From positions 9,961,054 to 10,025,053 of the forward strand of contig CAMTDV010000002.1 in assembly GCA_947069175.1 (NCBI GenBank): a stretch of DNA of 64,000 nt. Reading direction: 5' to 3'. Below the pieces are notes generated by a model. It ran no database searches and was not told where the DNA came from. It saw only the letters and a program-made list of their open reading frames with translations. The stretch comes from Scalesia atractyloides. Its lineage: Eukaryota > Streptophyta > Magnoliopsida > Asterales > Asteraceae. Of the stretch, positions 1 through 11,659 are shown one piece after another (the stretch's first letter is position 1; each line of letters begins with the position of its first letter). Both the position numbers and the translations under genes were made by a program.

Positions 1-2396
1 TATATTTTCAAGACTTTTATGAAATATGTATTTTTAGACACTTCAAAATAATATATTTCTAGGTTTGACAAAATATGGTTTATGTTATATAAGTACTATA
101 TATTTTGTCACTTGTTCGGTTACCAAGCTTCGATATATTATATATCTTTAGTTTGAAATTTTTATATCGTCCGATTGTCCAATACGTCTACACTTTATGG
201 TTATGGATATTTATATATTTTTATAATTCTTTTTTTGTCAAAGTTTATTGTATTTGTTTGTGTGTATTATTTTCAAGTCCCTAATTTATATAACTAATAC
301 AATAGCATGTGATCCTTATGATCACTAAATATATATTTATATCCATTTTTATTTTTAGAAATACCATGACTTCTTGGACTTATGTTTTATACAAAAACAT
401 GGGGATTTTTATGACCTCAAACAAGTTTACTTGTAAGAACTTTATAAACATATATTATTCTAAGTGTTTAAATTTTATAAAAAATTTGTAATAGTTTCCC
501 CTAGATTTAGGAGGTTTCACATCTTCTAAAACATGTGTTTAAGTTTCCAAAACTCATCAATTTGTTCCCAACAATTTCAACAAGTATAATATATGCATAT
601 AGATGCATTTTTCATGTTATGACAAACTTAAAAGTTTACCAAATCATGTATATTTTAACGTGGTGTTTAATATGTTCCTCCATCTTTAAAAATGGCTTTA
701 GTTTCTAATATTTACTAACTTTGTTAAAAAAACATCTTTAACAACTTGTTCACATATTATCTTAAAAACATCACAAATCAATGTAACCATTTTTATAAGT
801 TCATTCATTATGTTTAACAAGTTCATGAACACTTTGATCATGGATCTTGTAAGATCCATATGTATACTTGTAATATTTATACTTCTAGCAAGTCTACATA
901 TGATGGATATCATCCATAACACAAAATAAACAAATACATCTTCATTACAACTTCAAGATATGTGTTATTTTCTTTAGATAAAGTTACTTGTTCATGTGTT
1001 CATCTTTTAAAGGTGATCCTTTTAGATGATATAACTTATATATTAACAATATACTAGTAACAAGGTATCAAATGAAAGATTAGGAGGCTCACTATTAGCT
1101 CTTGTAGCTAGGGAAGTGGCAAGATAAACAAGATGATGAAGATGAAGCAAAGATGGTGGATAATAGCTCCCTAGAGTGGTCCTTCAACTTCCAAGACTTG
1201 ATCCTTCCTTAGTATGCTTGAAACTCCTTTGAGTATACTTGGATTAGCTTGCAAGTGGCTTGAAAATGGAGGTGAAGTGGAGTTTGTGGTGGTCGTAGGT
1301 ATGGAGGAATAATGATAAATGAAGTAGTGAATTTTTGGTGAAGATGATAATGTGTGGTTAAAGCGTGTAAGTGTTGTTTTCTTATGCATGTTCCTTCCAA
1401 CATATTAACTCCATGCAAATAAAACTATCTTCCAACATTAGGGGAAAGGATTGTGGGTGGCTAGTGGGCCCCACATAACCGTCCAAGGGCTGTTTGGTTA
1501 GGAATTAACTTAGTAAATTTTTCTAGTTAGTGATTTAGTTAACTTTAGGTTATGTTAAGTTAGGGTGTTTATTGTTTTAGGGGTTTTTTATGTATTTTGA
1601 GATATAAGGTGCCATACACTAGTATAATATTGTTAAACAATGTTAACTAGTTTATAATTTATGTCTAGTTCGTGTTCGGTTGCTTCACGGATGCTAGATT
1701 GGTTAACGTGTTCTTAAACGGAGGTTTACGTAACATGTAGGTATTTTAAGGATTTTTAAGCAAAACCATGTGTTTAATGATTTTAACTAGTTGTAGGATG
1801 TTAAAATATTGTTAACTAGTTCATATGATGTGTCAGATTGTGTCCGGGTGTTCGTTTCATTGTCGGTTCGTTAAAACGTTAACTTTCAAGACTTGTATGA
1901 TATGATATGTTTTGTGCCAAATTGATACTTTTAATATCTTTTAAGTAGTGTATGATGATTAACACTATTTCTGCATATTACATAAGCTTGTGGATGCTGT
2001 ATTTTGCTGAATTATGTTGAATTGTCGTTTAGTGTGTATTTCGGACAGTTTTCAGTGCATGTATTGTTTCCGGAAAGTGTTAGCATGAATCTTTGTTTCC
2101 CCATGGGATTTAATATACAGTTTATGTTGGACTCCCATCTAAGTCCTAAATCTATTGTTTAGCTGAGTACTGAAGCTGTACTGTCACAGCTAGTCTACTA
2201 GTTGTTCCAATGCATGTTTTAAGCTGTTTTTGAATTGTAAACACTAAAACAAATATTATGCATCTTGTAATGTACTCAGTAACTTTTCTAGGTGTATGCC
2301 ATGTAATCATGCAGTTCAGGCGTTAAAAACACATAATTGTATACATAAATTACTGTTTAAATGTACGAAAATTACCCAGAAGTGACAGTTGTCACA
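1..2396 (-). mobile_element. Ty3/gypsy long terminal repeat L1, partial
   Basis: This segment matches 19282-21717 almost base for base over its whole length, and that second copy is the 5' LTR of the gypsy element described below. Read on the minus strand it begins TGTGACAACTGTC at 2396, a typical gypsy LTR start; its other end lies left of the window. The sequence just beyond it (2397 onward) equals the sequence beyond the second LTR (21718 onward). The two LTRs are therefore copies of one insertion carried by a larger duplication, not the two ends of one element. No protein is encoded; short ORFs here are chance. Confidence 0.8.
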
Positions 2397-2640
2397 AACC
2401 AAACATCTTGTTTTAGTAACGTCTTACTTTGAAAAGATAATAGACTAATGGCAATCGTTGTCATTCGTCCTTAATGTAATTAATATCCACTAATAATTGA
2501 GACATGGATCAAATTCATTCATCTATGGGGTTAATCAACGAGGGCGCCATGATCTCTAATTATTACATATCATGTAAGAGTACAAAATCCCTTCTTGACT
2601 ACAGTCAACTTCCACTGGACTTCAAAACAATTCCCCATCA
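2397..2640. repeat. R0: flank of a duplicated gypsy insertion
   Basis: Matches 4869-5110 (R1) and 21718-21965 (R2 flank). It starts exactly where the LTR ends, so it is R-unit sequence next to the insertion site. Relative to R1 it is cut short: 'caaagtc' at about 2640 is joined directly to sequence that in R1 lies about 180 bp further on ('agtcattcac'), with AGTC shared at the join. Confidence 0.7.
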
Positions 2641-2953
2641 AAGTCATTAACAATGAAGTCTGTGAACTTGAAAAGCCAACTAGTAGATCCCAAATTGAGA
2701 ATAGTCTTAATGCAGAGTCGTTCCCATAATTTTGGCTGATATAGATAAATAACAATACAAGATTCACAACTTTAACATATTATAATCAAACACAATTATA
2801 GGGTTCAAAATTGCATTTAACTAGTAAACAAAAATTGAATTCAAAAGCTTCAAATCTTAATCAATCATCACAACTAACTCTCTGAATTATCTCTCTGATT
2901 TGTCATTAAATCTAATCTTGATCAAAACCTTTAGTAAGGTCTTGTTTTCCGGT

Positions 2954-3344
2954 TTAGTTGAGCAGATATAACATCTTCTCCGAAATGTCTATACCACCAT
3001 CGGCAATCTGTACGTTAATTCTATCAGCTTCTTCGCCTTGATACTTTGCATAAATTTCTTGAAAACGACAAACAATCTGATTCACTGGAGCTTCCTCCTG
3101 TGGTTGATTATGGCCTAGGTTCAAATCAGTTGTAGAAATTTTTTTGACCGAAACCGGATACAAACCTTTCCTTGGGGTTCCAACATACAAAACCTTACTG
3201 AAAGAAGATGTAATAAATCATTAAGATATATATACACACAAATATCTGTAAATATATAAATAAGGTTGATAAGAAAAGTGAAATTTTTAGGTTAGTTACC
3301 AGCATCACCTTCATTCATTAGCATCTTCAGAATGGTGATACAAT
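2954..3344 (-). pseudogene. Unidentified gene remnant, exons A (partial) and B, R1 copy
   Basis: Read on the minus strand, a short exon-like piece (3344 to about 3301, ending MNEGDAG) is followed by a GTAACT donor, an AT-rich intron-like stretch, a TTTCAG acceptor at 3198-3200 and an open frame to a stop at 2954. The terminal exon contains YVGTPRKG near its start and ends EKMLYLLN. The same arrangement recurs in R2 with few changes, which supports real ancestral splice sites. The two exons are not in a common frame as spliced here, and upstream parts are missing, so this copy is dead. I do not recognise the family. The longest frame would use a TTG start, which I do not accept as a true start. 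Confidence 0.45.
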
Positions 3345-4246
3345 ACCAAGTTTGGTGCTTTTCACATTTGTTTAGATTTCGAGGTTCATACTTAAAGGGA
3401 GGGAATAAAATGATGATTTGATACGTGGTGATAGAAACACATGCAAAATCAAGATGTTCTTGAAAAATAAGTAACAACACTAACTTCCTTGTTAAAATGA
3501 GTGTCAGTATGCTGTACACATGAAGTTTTTGAAGGGCTTTAAAAGGGGAAATCAAGTTTATCCATAAAACTATTCTCTTTATAAAAAACGAACACTCTTT
3601 ATAAGAAAACCCTAGTAATGAACACATCATACATTATCACAATGAAATGAAAACTATCTTCTACATTTATATGTCATTCTTCAAGTGATGTTTAGTTTAG
3701 TTTTCATATCACATAGTCGTCTACTTCTATTTCACTTTTATCCAACTTCATTAAAACACACATCCATGTATATAGAGGAGCACATTTTTTTTTGTGACAG
3801 TCGCTTCTTTTACATGATTTGTTTCAACTCACATATAAATATGTATTTTGTTGGGTGATAATAGAACATGTTCTATGTTGAGACTTATGCATTTTACTAC
3901 AGTGAACCCATGAAATTAAGAAACGCATAAGCGATTTCTTAGATTTTTCATAGATTTGAAGATTGTAATTTAGATCCGATTAGGATTCATGCTTTCATTT
4001 TAAGAGTGATAATATGTAAAGATTGCATAGCTTGTCGGGTTCTAGTGTTGTCAAGATTACTTTATATCAAAACATGTTCAATATATATTTATTAATTTGA
4101 TCCATAATTAATAAACAAAACACAACACAATAATATGTTTTGTCAATACCAAAAATATAAGGAACATGATCATGGTTACAAACATACAAATACGGTACAC
4201 TGAATAATTTACCACTAGGATATATATATACCATAGTGGTTAAAGA

Positions 4247-4438
4247 TTAACATATAGAAACGCTGAGGTAGCTCCCAGTGGTATCCGGTTTTAACCAAGA
4301 AAACAGGCGGTGACCCTTGGTTTGGTCGGTTGGAAAAAGAATGTGAAAAAGAGGGTTGTCGATTTTTTTGCGGTTGTGATGTTTTCTTGGGTTTTGTATG
4401 TAAAGGTTCTTTTTAGTAATAATGATTAGGTTGAACAT
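4247..4438 (-). other. Conserved short minus-strand ORF, R1 copy
   Basis: A 63-codon frame beginning MFNLIII and containing RKHHNRKK. Related frames occur in R3 (37798-38043) and R5 (59607-59864), and a more decayed version in R2 (10310-10500). On this strand the sequence reads 'aaccc...gaaaacatcat..ccgcaaaaaa', which resembles a plant 5' leader or first exon. Function unknown. Conservation may simply reflect recent duplication. Confidence 0.3.
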
Positions 4439-5990
4439 AATAACCTTTTAATCATATGTTTAATAACTTTTCGAGCCCCAAGGTCAATTCGCCTTGATTA
4501 AATACAAGACATGATACAAAAGCCCGAAAACCACCGATTAATTAAACAAATACTTAAACATTAAATTTTTTTAAGGTGTATAAATTATAAACCCCTTTCG
4601 ACGAGAGTATATACGTATTCTAGATAATTATTTATTTTGTTTCCTTAGCCGTTGGTGATTACTAGTTAATCGAGTTAGGTGGATTTAATGTCCGTTTCCC
4701 AAGGTGTAACTTTTAAGGATCATAATTCTCTTATCATCGTTAACTTATCGGATCCACACATATAAATCTAAGAATCTTCCACTTGGAGGCCCTTGGATAA
4801 AATACTCAACGCAGACAGTCAGCGGTGTTGTAGTTGCACATGGCTGCTCCCACACTTTAAAGTTCTTTAAACAAATATCTTGTTTTAGTAACATCTTACT
4901 ATGACCATATAATAGACTTATGGCAATTGTTGTCATTCGCCAGTAATGTAAATAATACCCACTAATCAATGAGACATGGATCAAATTCATTCATATATAG
5001 GGTTAGTCAATGAGGGGGCTATGATGTCTAATTATTACATATGATGTAAGAGTACAAAATCCCTTCTTGACTACAATCAACTCCCACCGGACTTCAAAAC
5101 AATTCCCATCAAAGTCTTTATGACTGGCTGTTTTAAAACAATGGTTGACAACAATCAAAGAATAGTTCTTGGTAAATGAAAATTCTAGTATGTATCTCTG
5201 GTGAGAGGATACTAAATGAGTGTACTATTGTAAAAACATCTTATAACTAGGATCCATGAAAAGGATTTAAAGAGAGTTACATGCATAGTCATTCACAGTG
5301 AAGTCTGTGAACTTGGAAGCCAACTACTAGATCCCAAATTGAGAATAGTCTTAATGCAGAGTCGTTCCCACAATTTTGACTGACTATAGATAAATAACAA
5401 TTCATGATTCACAACTTTAACATATTATAATCAAACACAGTTACAAGATTTAGAATTGCATTTAACTAGTAAACAAAACTGAATTCAAAAGTACATCTGT
5501 TCTAATGCCCGCACATCCAAATACTAAATCAAACATATAGCTAGGTAATCCATTCCTGATAGTATCCCTATTTTGATATAGTTTTCGTGAATCATGGTCT
5601 TAGTAAACAGGTGTGCTAAGTTTTGATATGTGTTCACTTTTTGTTTGTTCGGGTCGAGCTTGAGCTAGTTATTGCTTGAATTGACTCGTGAACCATGTTT
5701 ATCAAATTGTTCATGTGGAATATAATGACTTACTTAACACAATCACTTTTAGTTTGTTTCTTTAAATCAAGATTCATAGTGGTTCAATCAAACACATAGT
5801 TTGTTTGTTTGGGTAAGGCCTTACACTTTCACAGTTTGAATCAACGAGCCACAATGTCTAACTGTTACATATCATATAAGAGTAAAAAGTCCCTTATTGA
5901 TTACATGCAGCTCCCATTGAACTTCAAAACCATTCCCAATCAAAGTCTTTATGATCGGTAGCAACGGTCAAAATAATCAAAGATTATATA

Positions 5991-6776
5991 TACATGTTGA
6001 AAATTGTGTAAAAATGGCCATCGTACCTATCCTATTTGCATTATAATATAGTATATATATATGTATATATATATAATATATATATATATATTAATATTAG
6101 TTTGGTTAGCTAAGATAAGATATAATAGTATACAACTTTATACTATATTACATTATATGATACCATATTATCACATACCATATTTTATAATATGTTGTGC
6201 TATATTACATTTGATTACATTGTAATACATGGTATTTATTGTGTTATGTTGTAGTGTATGGTATTATATTCATTTTGATATGATATGATATATTCTAAAT
6301 GTCATTATGATATTATTTAATATGATATGATACAATACGATAAGACATACGATTTGTAACGTATCATATTGTATTATATATAATTTGATTTCATATCATA
6401 TCACAATGACATTATATGATGCTATCACTACTTTCCAAACGGATATCATAGAAGGATAATTATTAGAAAGTACCAACTAATCCCTAAAATAAATAAATAT
6501 TTGTTAATTGGGGGTGAATTGACGTATAAAAATATATTTTTATATTGCGTCGAAATTCAACTATAGCTTAACGATGGACATGAAATCTAAGAAAAAAAAA
6601 ATAATTTTTATAAGTTTTGTTTTTAAATCTGTTGCACAGGAGGTTAATTTAATTTAATATTTGGTTTTTTCTTCTCATAAAGTTTTTATATATTATATGA
6701 TACATAATTAACCTATTATGAATTTTCAGATTGGGTTCAATTATAGTTGATTCAGTTAATTTAATTTAGTTTAACA

Positions 6777-6863
<87 letters not shown>

Positions 6864-7280
6864 CACTTGTAGACGTATCATAATATTAATTTGGGAAAAT
6901 AAGATAAGTTATAATATTATACAATATGATACCATATTATAACATATCACATCTTATACTATATTATTTTATATTACACTGTATTGCAATGCATCGTGTT
7001 TAATGTGTTATGTTGTAGTTTATCGTATTCTATTCACCTTGTTAAGAAAAGTTATTATATTAGTTGCTAGAATACGATTGGATATAATACGATAAGATAT
7101 GATATTATTCTATACTCTATCATATGACACGACATGACGAGGTACACGATATCAAAAGTTTTGTATGATATCACATAACATTATATCATACTATCACCAC
7201 TTCTAAACCAGTATTATAGATAGAAAATTATGAACCGTCCACAAAACCAAAAAAATAATAATAATAGCTTTTAGTTTTTT
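5991..7280. repeat. S1: AT-rich GATACGATA-type repeat
   Basis: Two stretches (about 5991-6780 and 6862-7280) rich in variants of TATCATATC, GATATGATA and GATACGATA, separated by a pure (TA)n tract. The same kind of sequence, with the same non-repetitive tail ('tcatagaagga', then 'tattcaactatag'), occurs at 25941-27235, 42286-45440 and 48431-49128. The abundance of GATAC/GTATC words makes it strongly self-complementary. No coding potential seen. Confidence 0.6.
6781..6861. repeat. (TA)n microsatellite
   Basis: About 40 uninterrupted TA dinucleotides inside S1. Confidence 0.95.
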
Positions 7281-7313
7281 TGTTAGGTAGCTTGTCGACT
7301 AATCCCTAAAATA

Positions 7314-7391
7314 AATAAAATATTTGTTAAGTATTGTTGAATATGTACCAACAATAAAATATTTGTTAAGTATTGTTGAATATGTACCAAC
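7314..7391. repeat. Tandem duplication, 39-bp unit, two copies
   Basis: Units start at 7314 and 7353 with the word AATAAAATATTTG and each ends near 'tgtaccaac'. The copies are nearly identical, so the duplication is recent. Confidence 0.85.
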
Positions 7392-7687
7392 GTATTAACA
7401 ATGTATAAAATAATACATTTAAAGTCAAAATTGTGAACTTTAAAATCAACCCGATACCAAGTCAGGTCTTTATTAAAAAAATAAATTTGGTTTAACATTC
7501 GGGTCGAGCTTGAGATAGTTATTGACTCGTGAACCATGTTTATCAAATTGTTCACTTAACGCAATCACTTTTAGTTTGTTTCTTTAAATAAATCTATAGG
7601 TTTAACTTAATCACTCTAAACTTTTCTCTTCTTTATCACCAGTCAAAATAATTACAAGTATTCAAAAGCTGAAGCAAATGTTAAACT

Positions 7688-7783
7688 CATAAATAACTAT
7701 TTGTACAATAACTCTATTATGGGAATCCATTACAACATAAATAACTAGTTATACAATAACTCTATTATGGGAATCCGTTACAA
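7688..7783. repeat. Tandem duplication, 48-bp unit, two copies
   Basis: Units start at 7688 and 7736 with CATAAATAACTA and differ at about three positions. Single-copy equivalents are in R3-R5 ('gaataactatttatacaata'). Confidence 0.85.
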
Positions 7784-7914
7784 GATAGACATTAAACTAT
7801 AGCATGGTGTATCTTTCTCAAAAGCTTCAAATCTTAATCAATCATCGCAACTAACTCTCTGAATTGTCATTAAATCTAATCTTGATAAAAACCTTTGGTA
7901 ATGTCTTGTTTCCG

Positions 7915-8570
7915 GTTTAGTTGAGCAGATATAACATCTTCTCCGAAATGTCTATACCACCATGGGCAATCTGCACGTTAATTCTATCAGCTTCTTCGCC
8001 TTGATACTTTGCATAAATTTCTTGATAACGACGAACAATCTGATTCACTGGAGCTTCCTCCTGTGGTTGGTTATGGCCTAGGTTCAAGTCAGTTATAGAA
8101 TATTTTTTTTGATCGAAACCGGATACAAACCTTTCCTTGGGGTTCCAACTTACAAAACCTTACTGAAAGAAGATGTAATAAATCATTAAGATATATAGAC
8201 ATAAATATCTGTAAATATTTAAATAAGACTGATAAGAAAAGTGAAATTTTTAGGTTAGTTACCTGCATCACCTTCATTCATCAGCATCTTCAGAATAGTG
8301 ATACAATCCCTATGAACTGGCAACATGTTACCAACCTTTACAACTCATTCTTCAGTTCCCTGAATCAGGAATAGATCAGTGTAATTAACAACTCAAAAGA
8401 ACATAAACGATGAATCAAAGAGCACTTACCATTGAATCCTGACGCTATTTTCGTCTAACATTAAAAAAGAAGCGATACCCAGTGAGGAATTCGGGTTTAC
8501 CGACAATGGCAGATGCGGCGCTCTAGATGTTTGTGATATGGAGAATTAGGGTTTCATTTATAAAGGTGTG
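7915..8570 (-). pseudogene. Unidentified gene remnant with three exon-like blocks, R2 copy
   Basis: Minus-strand order: a promoter/leader-like stretch with 'tttataaatg' and 'aaaccctaattctcc' (about 8570-8535), an exon-like block ending CAATG with a GTAAGTGC donor (about 8430), a GATTCAG acceptor at about 8357, exon A (about 8356-8256) ending GATGCAG then a GTAACTAA donor, a TTTCAG acceptor near 8168, and exon B running to a stop near 7920. Exon A reads MLPVHRDCITIL followed by KMLMNEGDAG. Exon A has a stop near its start and the exons do not join in one frame. The repeated conservation of splice signals among R copies says this was a real spliced gene. Family not recognised. Confidence 0.45.
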
Positions 8571-10309
8571 TTCATGTGAGATTTTCACTTTAACCGCTCG
8601 TCTTTACACTTTTTTTTATCTGTTAATTACCCTTTGGCCCTTTCATTTTGTACGCTTATTTGTTTAACAATATTATTTTCTTTTCGGACCGAGTAAAACT
8701 AAGTAATATAGTTGTGCAAATCGTATGTGGTTATGATATAATAAGGCTACACGTCTATGTTAGTTTTCACATTACATAGTCATCGTGTATCTTTATGTCA
8801 TATTTTACTTTACGGAATTAGTTTCAATCACATATCCACATACATAACGAATTATATGGGTCAATGTGAGATAGGCACTCTCATCACAGGATTATGCATG
8901 TGTTTTAAAATCACCTAAACTTTATTTTAGCAACTATAAGATATACTCATGAATTCTTAGATGCTTCGTAAGAATTCAATTTTAAATATTTGTAAGATTC
9001 TTGTTTATTTTTATCTTCAGAGTGAGTGAACATGATATGGGAGTAATTTTATGGTAAATTTTAAAAAGAGAGTAATATCTCATAATGTGCTTTGACATTT
9101 TCATGATCTAACCTTATATGTTGTTGCATAATTATGACAACACTTACGTGTATATTTTAGCAGGTTCTTTTCCTTACCAAAAAAAATAAAAAAAAAATAA
9201 GTTTGATCTTTATTTAATATAAAAATGTGTAATAAAAAAATGTCCTAATTTAAAAATATGATTTCTAAACACATACCTTTAAAAGTTTTCAAAACATACT
9301 CTAGTAACAACCCAGAAAGAAGCACTCGAGTGATTATTTTAAGATTTCATTTTAGATCTCGTCGGGATTCATGCTTTCGTCTTGAGAGTGGCGGTGGATA
9401 AAGATTACAATACCAAGTTTGGCGCTTTTCGTTTTTGTTTAGATTTCGAGGTTTATACTTAAACGGAGGGAATAAAATGATGATTTGATACGTGGTGATA
9501 GAAACACATGCAAAATCAAGATGTTCTTGAAAAATAAGTAACAACACTAACTTCCTTGTTAAAAATGAGTGTCAGTATGCTGTACACATGAAGTTTTTGA
9601 AGGGCTTTAAAAGGGGAAATCAAGTTTATCCATAAAACTATTCTCCTTTATAAAAAGAACAAACTATCTTTATAAGAAAACTCTAGTAATGAACACATCA
9701 TACATTTTCACAAAGAAAGGAAAACTATCTTCTACATTTATATGTCATTCTTCAAGTGATGTTAAGTTTAGTTTTCATCTCACATAGTCGTCTAACTCTA
9801 TTTCACTTTTAACCAACTTCATTAAAACACACATCCATGTATATTAAGGAGCACTTTTTTTGTGACAGTCGCTTCTTTTACATGATTTTTTTTCAACTCA
9901 CATATAAACATGTATTTTGTTGGGTGATAATAGAACATGTTCTATGTTGAGAATTATGCATTTTACTATAGTGAACCCATGAAATTAAGAAACGCATAAG
10001 CGATTTCTTAGATTTTTCATGAAGATTGTAATTTAGATCTGATTAGGATTCGTGCTTTCATTTTAAGAGTGATAATATGTAAAAATTGCATAGCTTGTCG
10101 GGTTTTAGTTTTGTCAAGATTACTTTATATAACATGTTCAATATATATTTATCAATTAGATTCATAATTAATAAAAAAACACAGCACAATAATAATATAT
10201 TTTGTCTATACCAAAAACCTACCCAACATGATCATGGTTATAAACATGCAACTACGGTACACTAGATAATTTACCAATAGGATAGATATACCATATGGTG
10301 AAAGATTAA

Positions 10310-10500
10310 CATATTGAGACACTGAGGTAGCTCCCGGTGGTAGCCGGTTTTAACCAAAAAAAGGCGGTAACCCTTGGTTTGGTTAGCTGGAAAAAGCATG
10401 TGAAAAATGGGGTTGTCGGATTTTTTTTTTTGCGGTTGTGATGTTTTCTTGGGTTTTGTGTGTAAAGGTTTTTTTAGTAATAATGATTAGGTTGAACATA
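10310..10500 (-). other. Conserved short ORF, decayed R2 copy
   Basis: Clear nucleotide match to 4247-4438, including the 'gcggttgtgatgttttcttgg' block complemented on this strand, but the frame is disrupted by small indels including a longer T run near 10428. Confidence 0.3.
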
Positions 10501-10576
10501 ATAACCATTTAATCACATGTTTAATAACTTTTCGAGCCCCAAGGTGAATTCTCGTTGATTAAGTTCAAGACATAAT

Positions 10577-11640
10577 AACTTGTAGGCAACGATACCAACC
10601 TTTGCCAAAATTTCAAAGGGTCCGATATATCGAGGATTAAGCTTTCCGCGCTTACCAAATCTGGCTACGTCCTTCCAAGGCAAGACTTTCAAAAAAACTT
10701 TGTCTCCTACCTCGAAGGATAATGGTTTGCGTCTCTCGTCTGCGTAGTTCTTTTATCGATCATGAGCCGCTTTGATACGGTCTCAGATTTGAAAAATCAT
10801 GTCTAGTCTCTTGGAATAATTCAGGACCGATTAATTGTTTATCACCAATTTCCGCCCAACATAGCGGAGAACGACACTTTCGACCGTAAAGAGCTTCGAG
10901 CGGTTCGGCTTGAATGCTTGTGTGGTAACTATTGTTATAGGAGAACTCTGCCAAGGGTAGTTGAGTATCCCAATTGTTGCCTAGATCCTTCACACATCTA
11001 TGAAGCATGTCTTCAAGCGTACGGATGGTCCGTTCACTCTGGACGTCCGTTTGTGGATGGAAGGCCGTGCTTAGATCTAGTCAAGATCCAAAGGGCTATT
11101 GAAAAGATTGCCAAATTCTGGACACAAAACGACCGTCTTGGTTTGAGATGATAGAAATAGGCACTCCATGACGAGCCACTAATTCTGTAAGGTATAGTTC
11201 AGCTAACTTCTTAGTGCTATCTTTCTCGCGAATCGGCAGGAAATGTGCGAACTTTGTCCATCTATCCACTATTACCCAAATCATGTCGTGACCTCATGGG
11301 GTTCTGGGTAATTTTGTAATAAAATCCATGGATATTTGTTCCCATTTCCAAACGAGAATCTCGGGTTGTTGTAACAATCCCGAAGGCTTCTGATGCTCGG
11401 CCTTAACCTTCGCAAGTTAAACATTTACCGACATAAGTCGCGATGTCGCTTTTGAGGTTAACCCACCAATAATATTCCTTCAAGTCTTGGTACATTTTAT
11501 CTGATCCCGGATGGATTAAATACTTGGACTTGTGTGCTTCGTCCAACACTACTTCCCGAAGGCCGCCAAAAACAGGAACCCAAATTCGACCCATACGGTA
11601 TAAAGTTCGATCTTCCTTTGGCACTAACTGTTTCTCCATG
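10577..11640 (-). pseudogene. Gypsy integrase remnant
   Basis: Integrates element cDNA in intact members. Visible parts: the N-terminal zinc-binding region at 11639-11403 with the His pair (AHKSKYLIHPG) and CLTC; the catalytic core at 11284-11096 with the first Asp in VIVDRWTKF and the second in SNQDGRF, where most relatives have S-D-R-D; and downstream the Glu region (HPQTDVQSERTI) near 11030. The C-terminal region continues through LAEFSYNNSYH to VGIVAYKL at the truncation point. Several stops interrupt it (for example after FQ near 11096 and after CEG near 11403). The missing C-terminus means even a repaired frame would lack the target-binding end. Confidence 0.88.
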
Positions 11641-11659
11641 CCTCGGAGAAATTCCGCTT

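Larger units (their letters stand above)
2641..5990. repeat. R1: copy of the duplicated R unit
   Basis: A non-LTR chromosomal repeat also found as R2, R3, R4 and R5. It holds a gene remnant on the minus strand (2954-3344), a conserved minus-strand ORF (4247-4438), and at 4745-5480 the sequence into which the gypsy element inserted in the R0 and R2 copies. Here that site (about 4869) is empty. The right part (5480-5990) matches the edges of the copia fragment region of R3/R5 but lacks the copia body. R1 also lacks about 1.1 kb present in R2 between exon A of the gene remnant and the following sequence. Confidence 0.75.
7430..10575. repeat. R2: copy of the R unit, interrupted by gypsy
   Basis: The most complete left part of the R unit. 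It keeps the whole gene remnant including upstream region (7915-8570), about 1.1 kb of AT-rich sequence missing from R1 (8302-9405), the palindrome-poor stretch 9406-10300 shared with R1, and the decayed ORF copy at 10310-10500. R similarity stops at 10575, where gypsy integrase sequence begins, and resumes at 21718 beyond the gypsy LTR. In R1 the corresponding points are about 4510 and 4869, so about 360 bp of R was lost together with the 3' end of the retroelement. Confidence 0.75.

Noticed and set aside
2954..3190. A complete 78-codon gene
   Set aside because: Also needs a TTG start and is preceded by a good splice acceptor, so it is better read as a terminal exon of a dead gene.
10918..11151. 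Plus-strand open frame of 77 codons
   Set aside because: It is the antisense shadow of the gypsy integrase on the minus strand.
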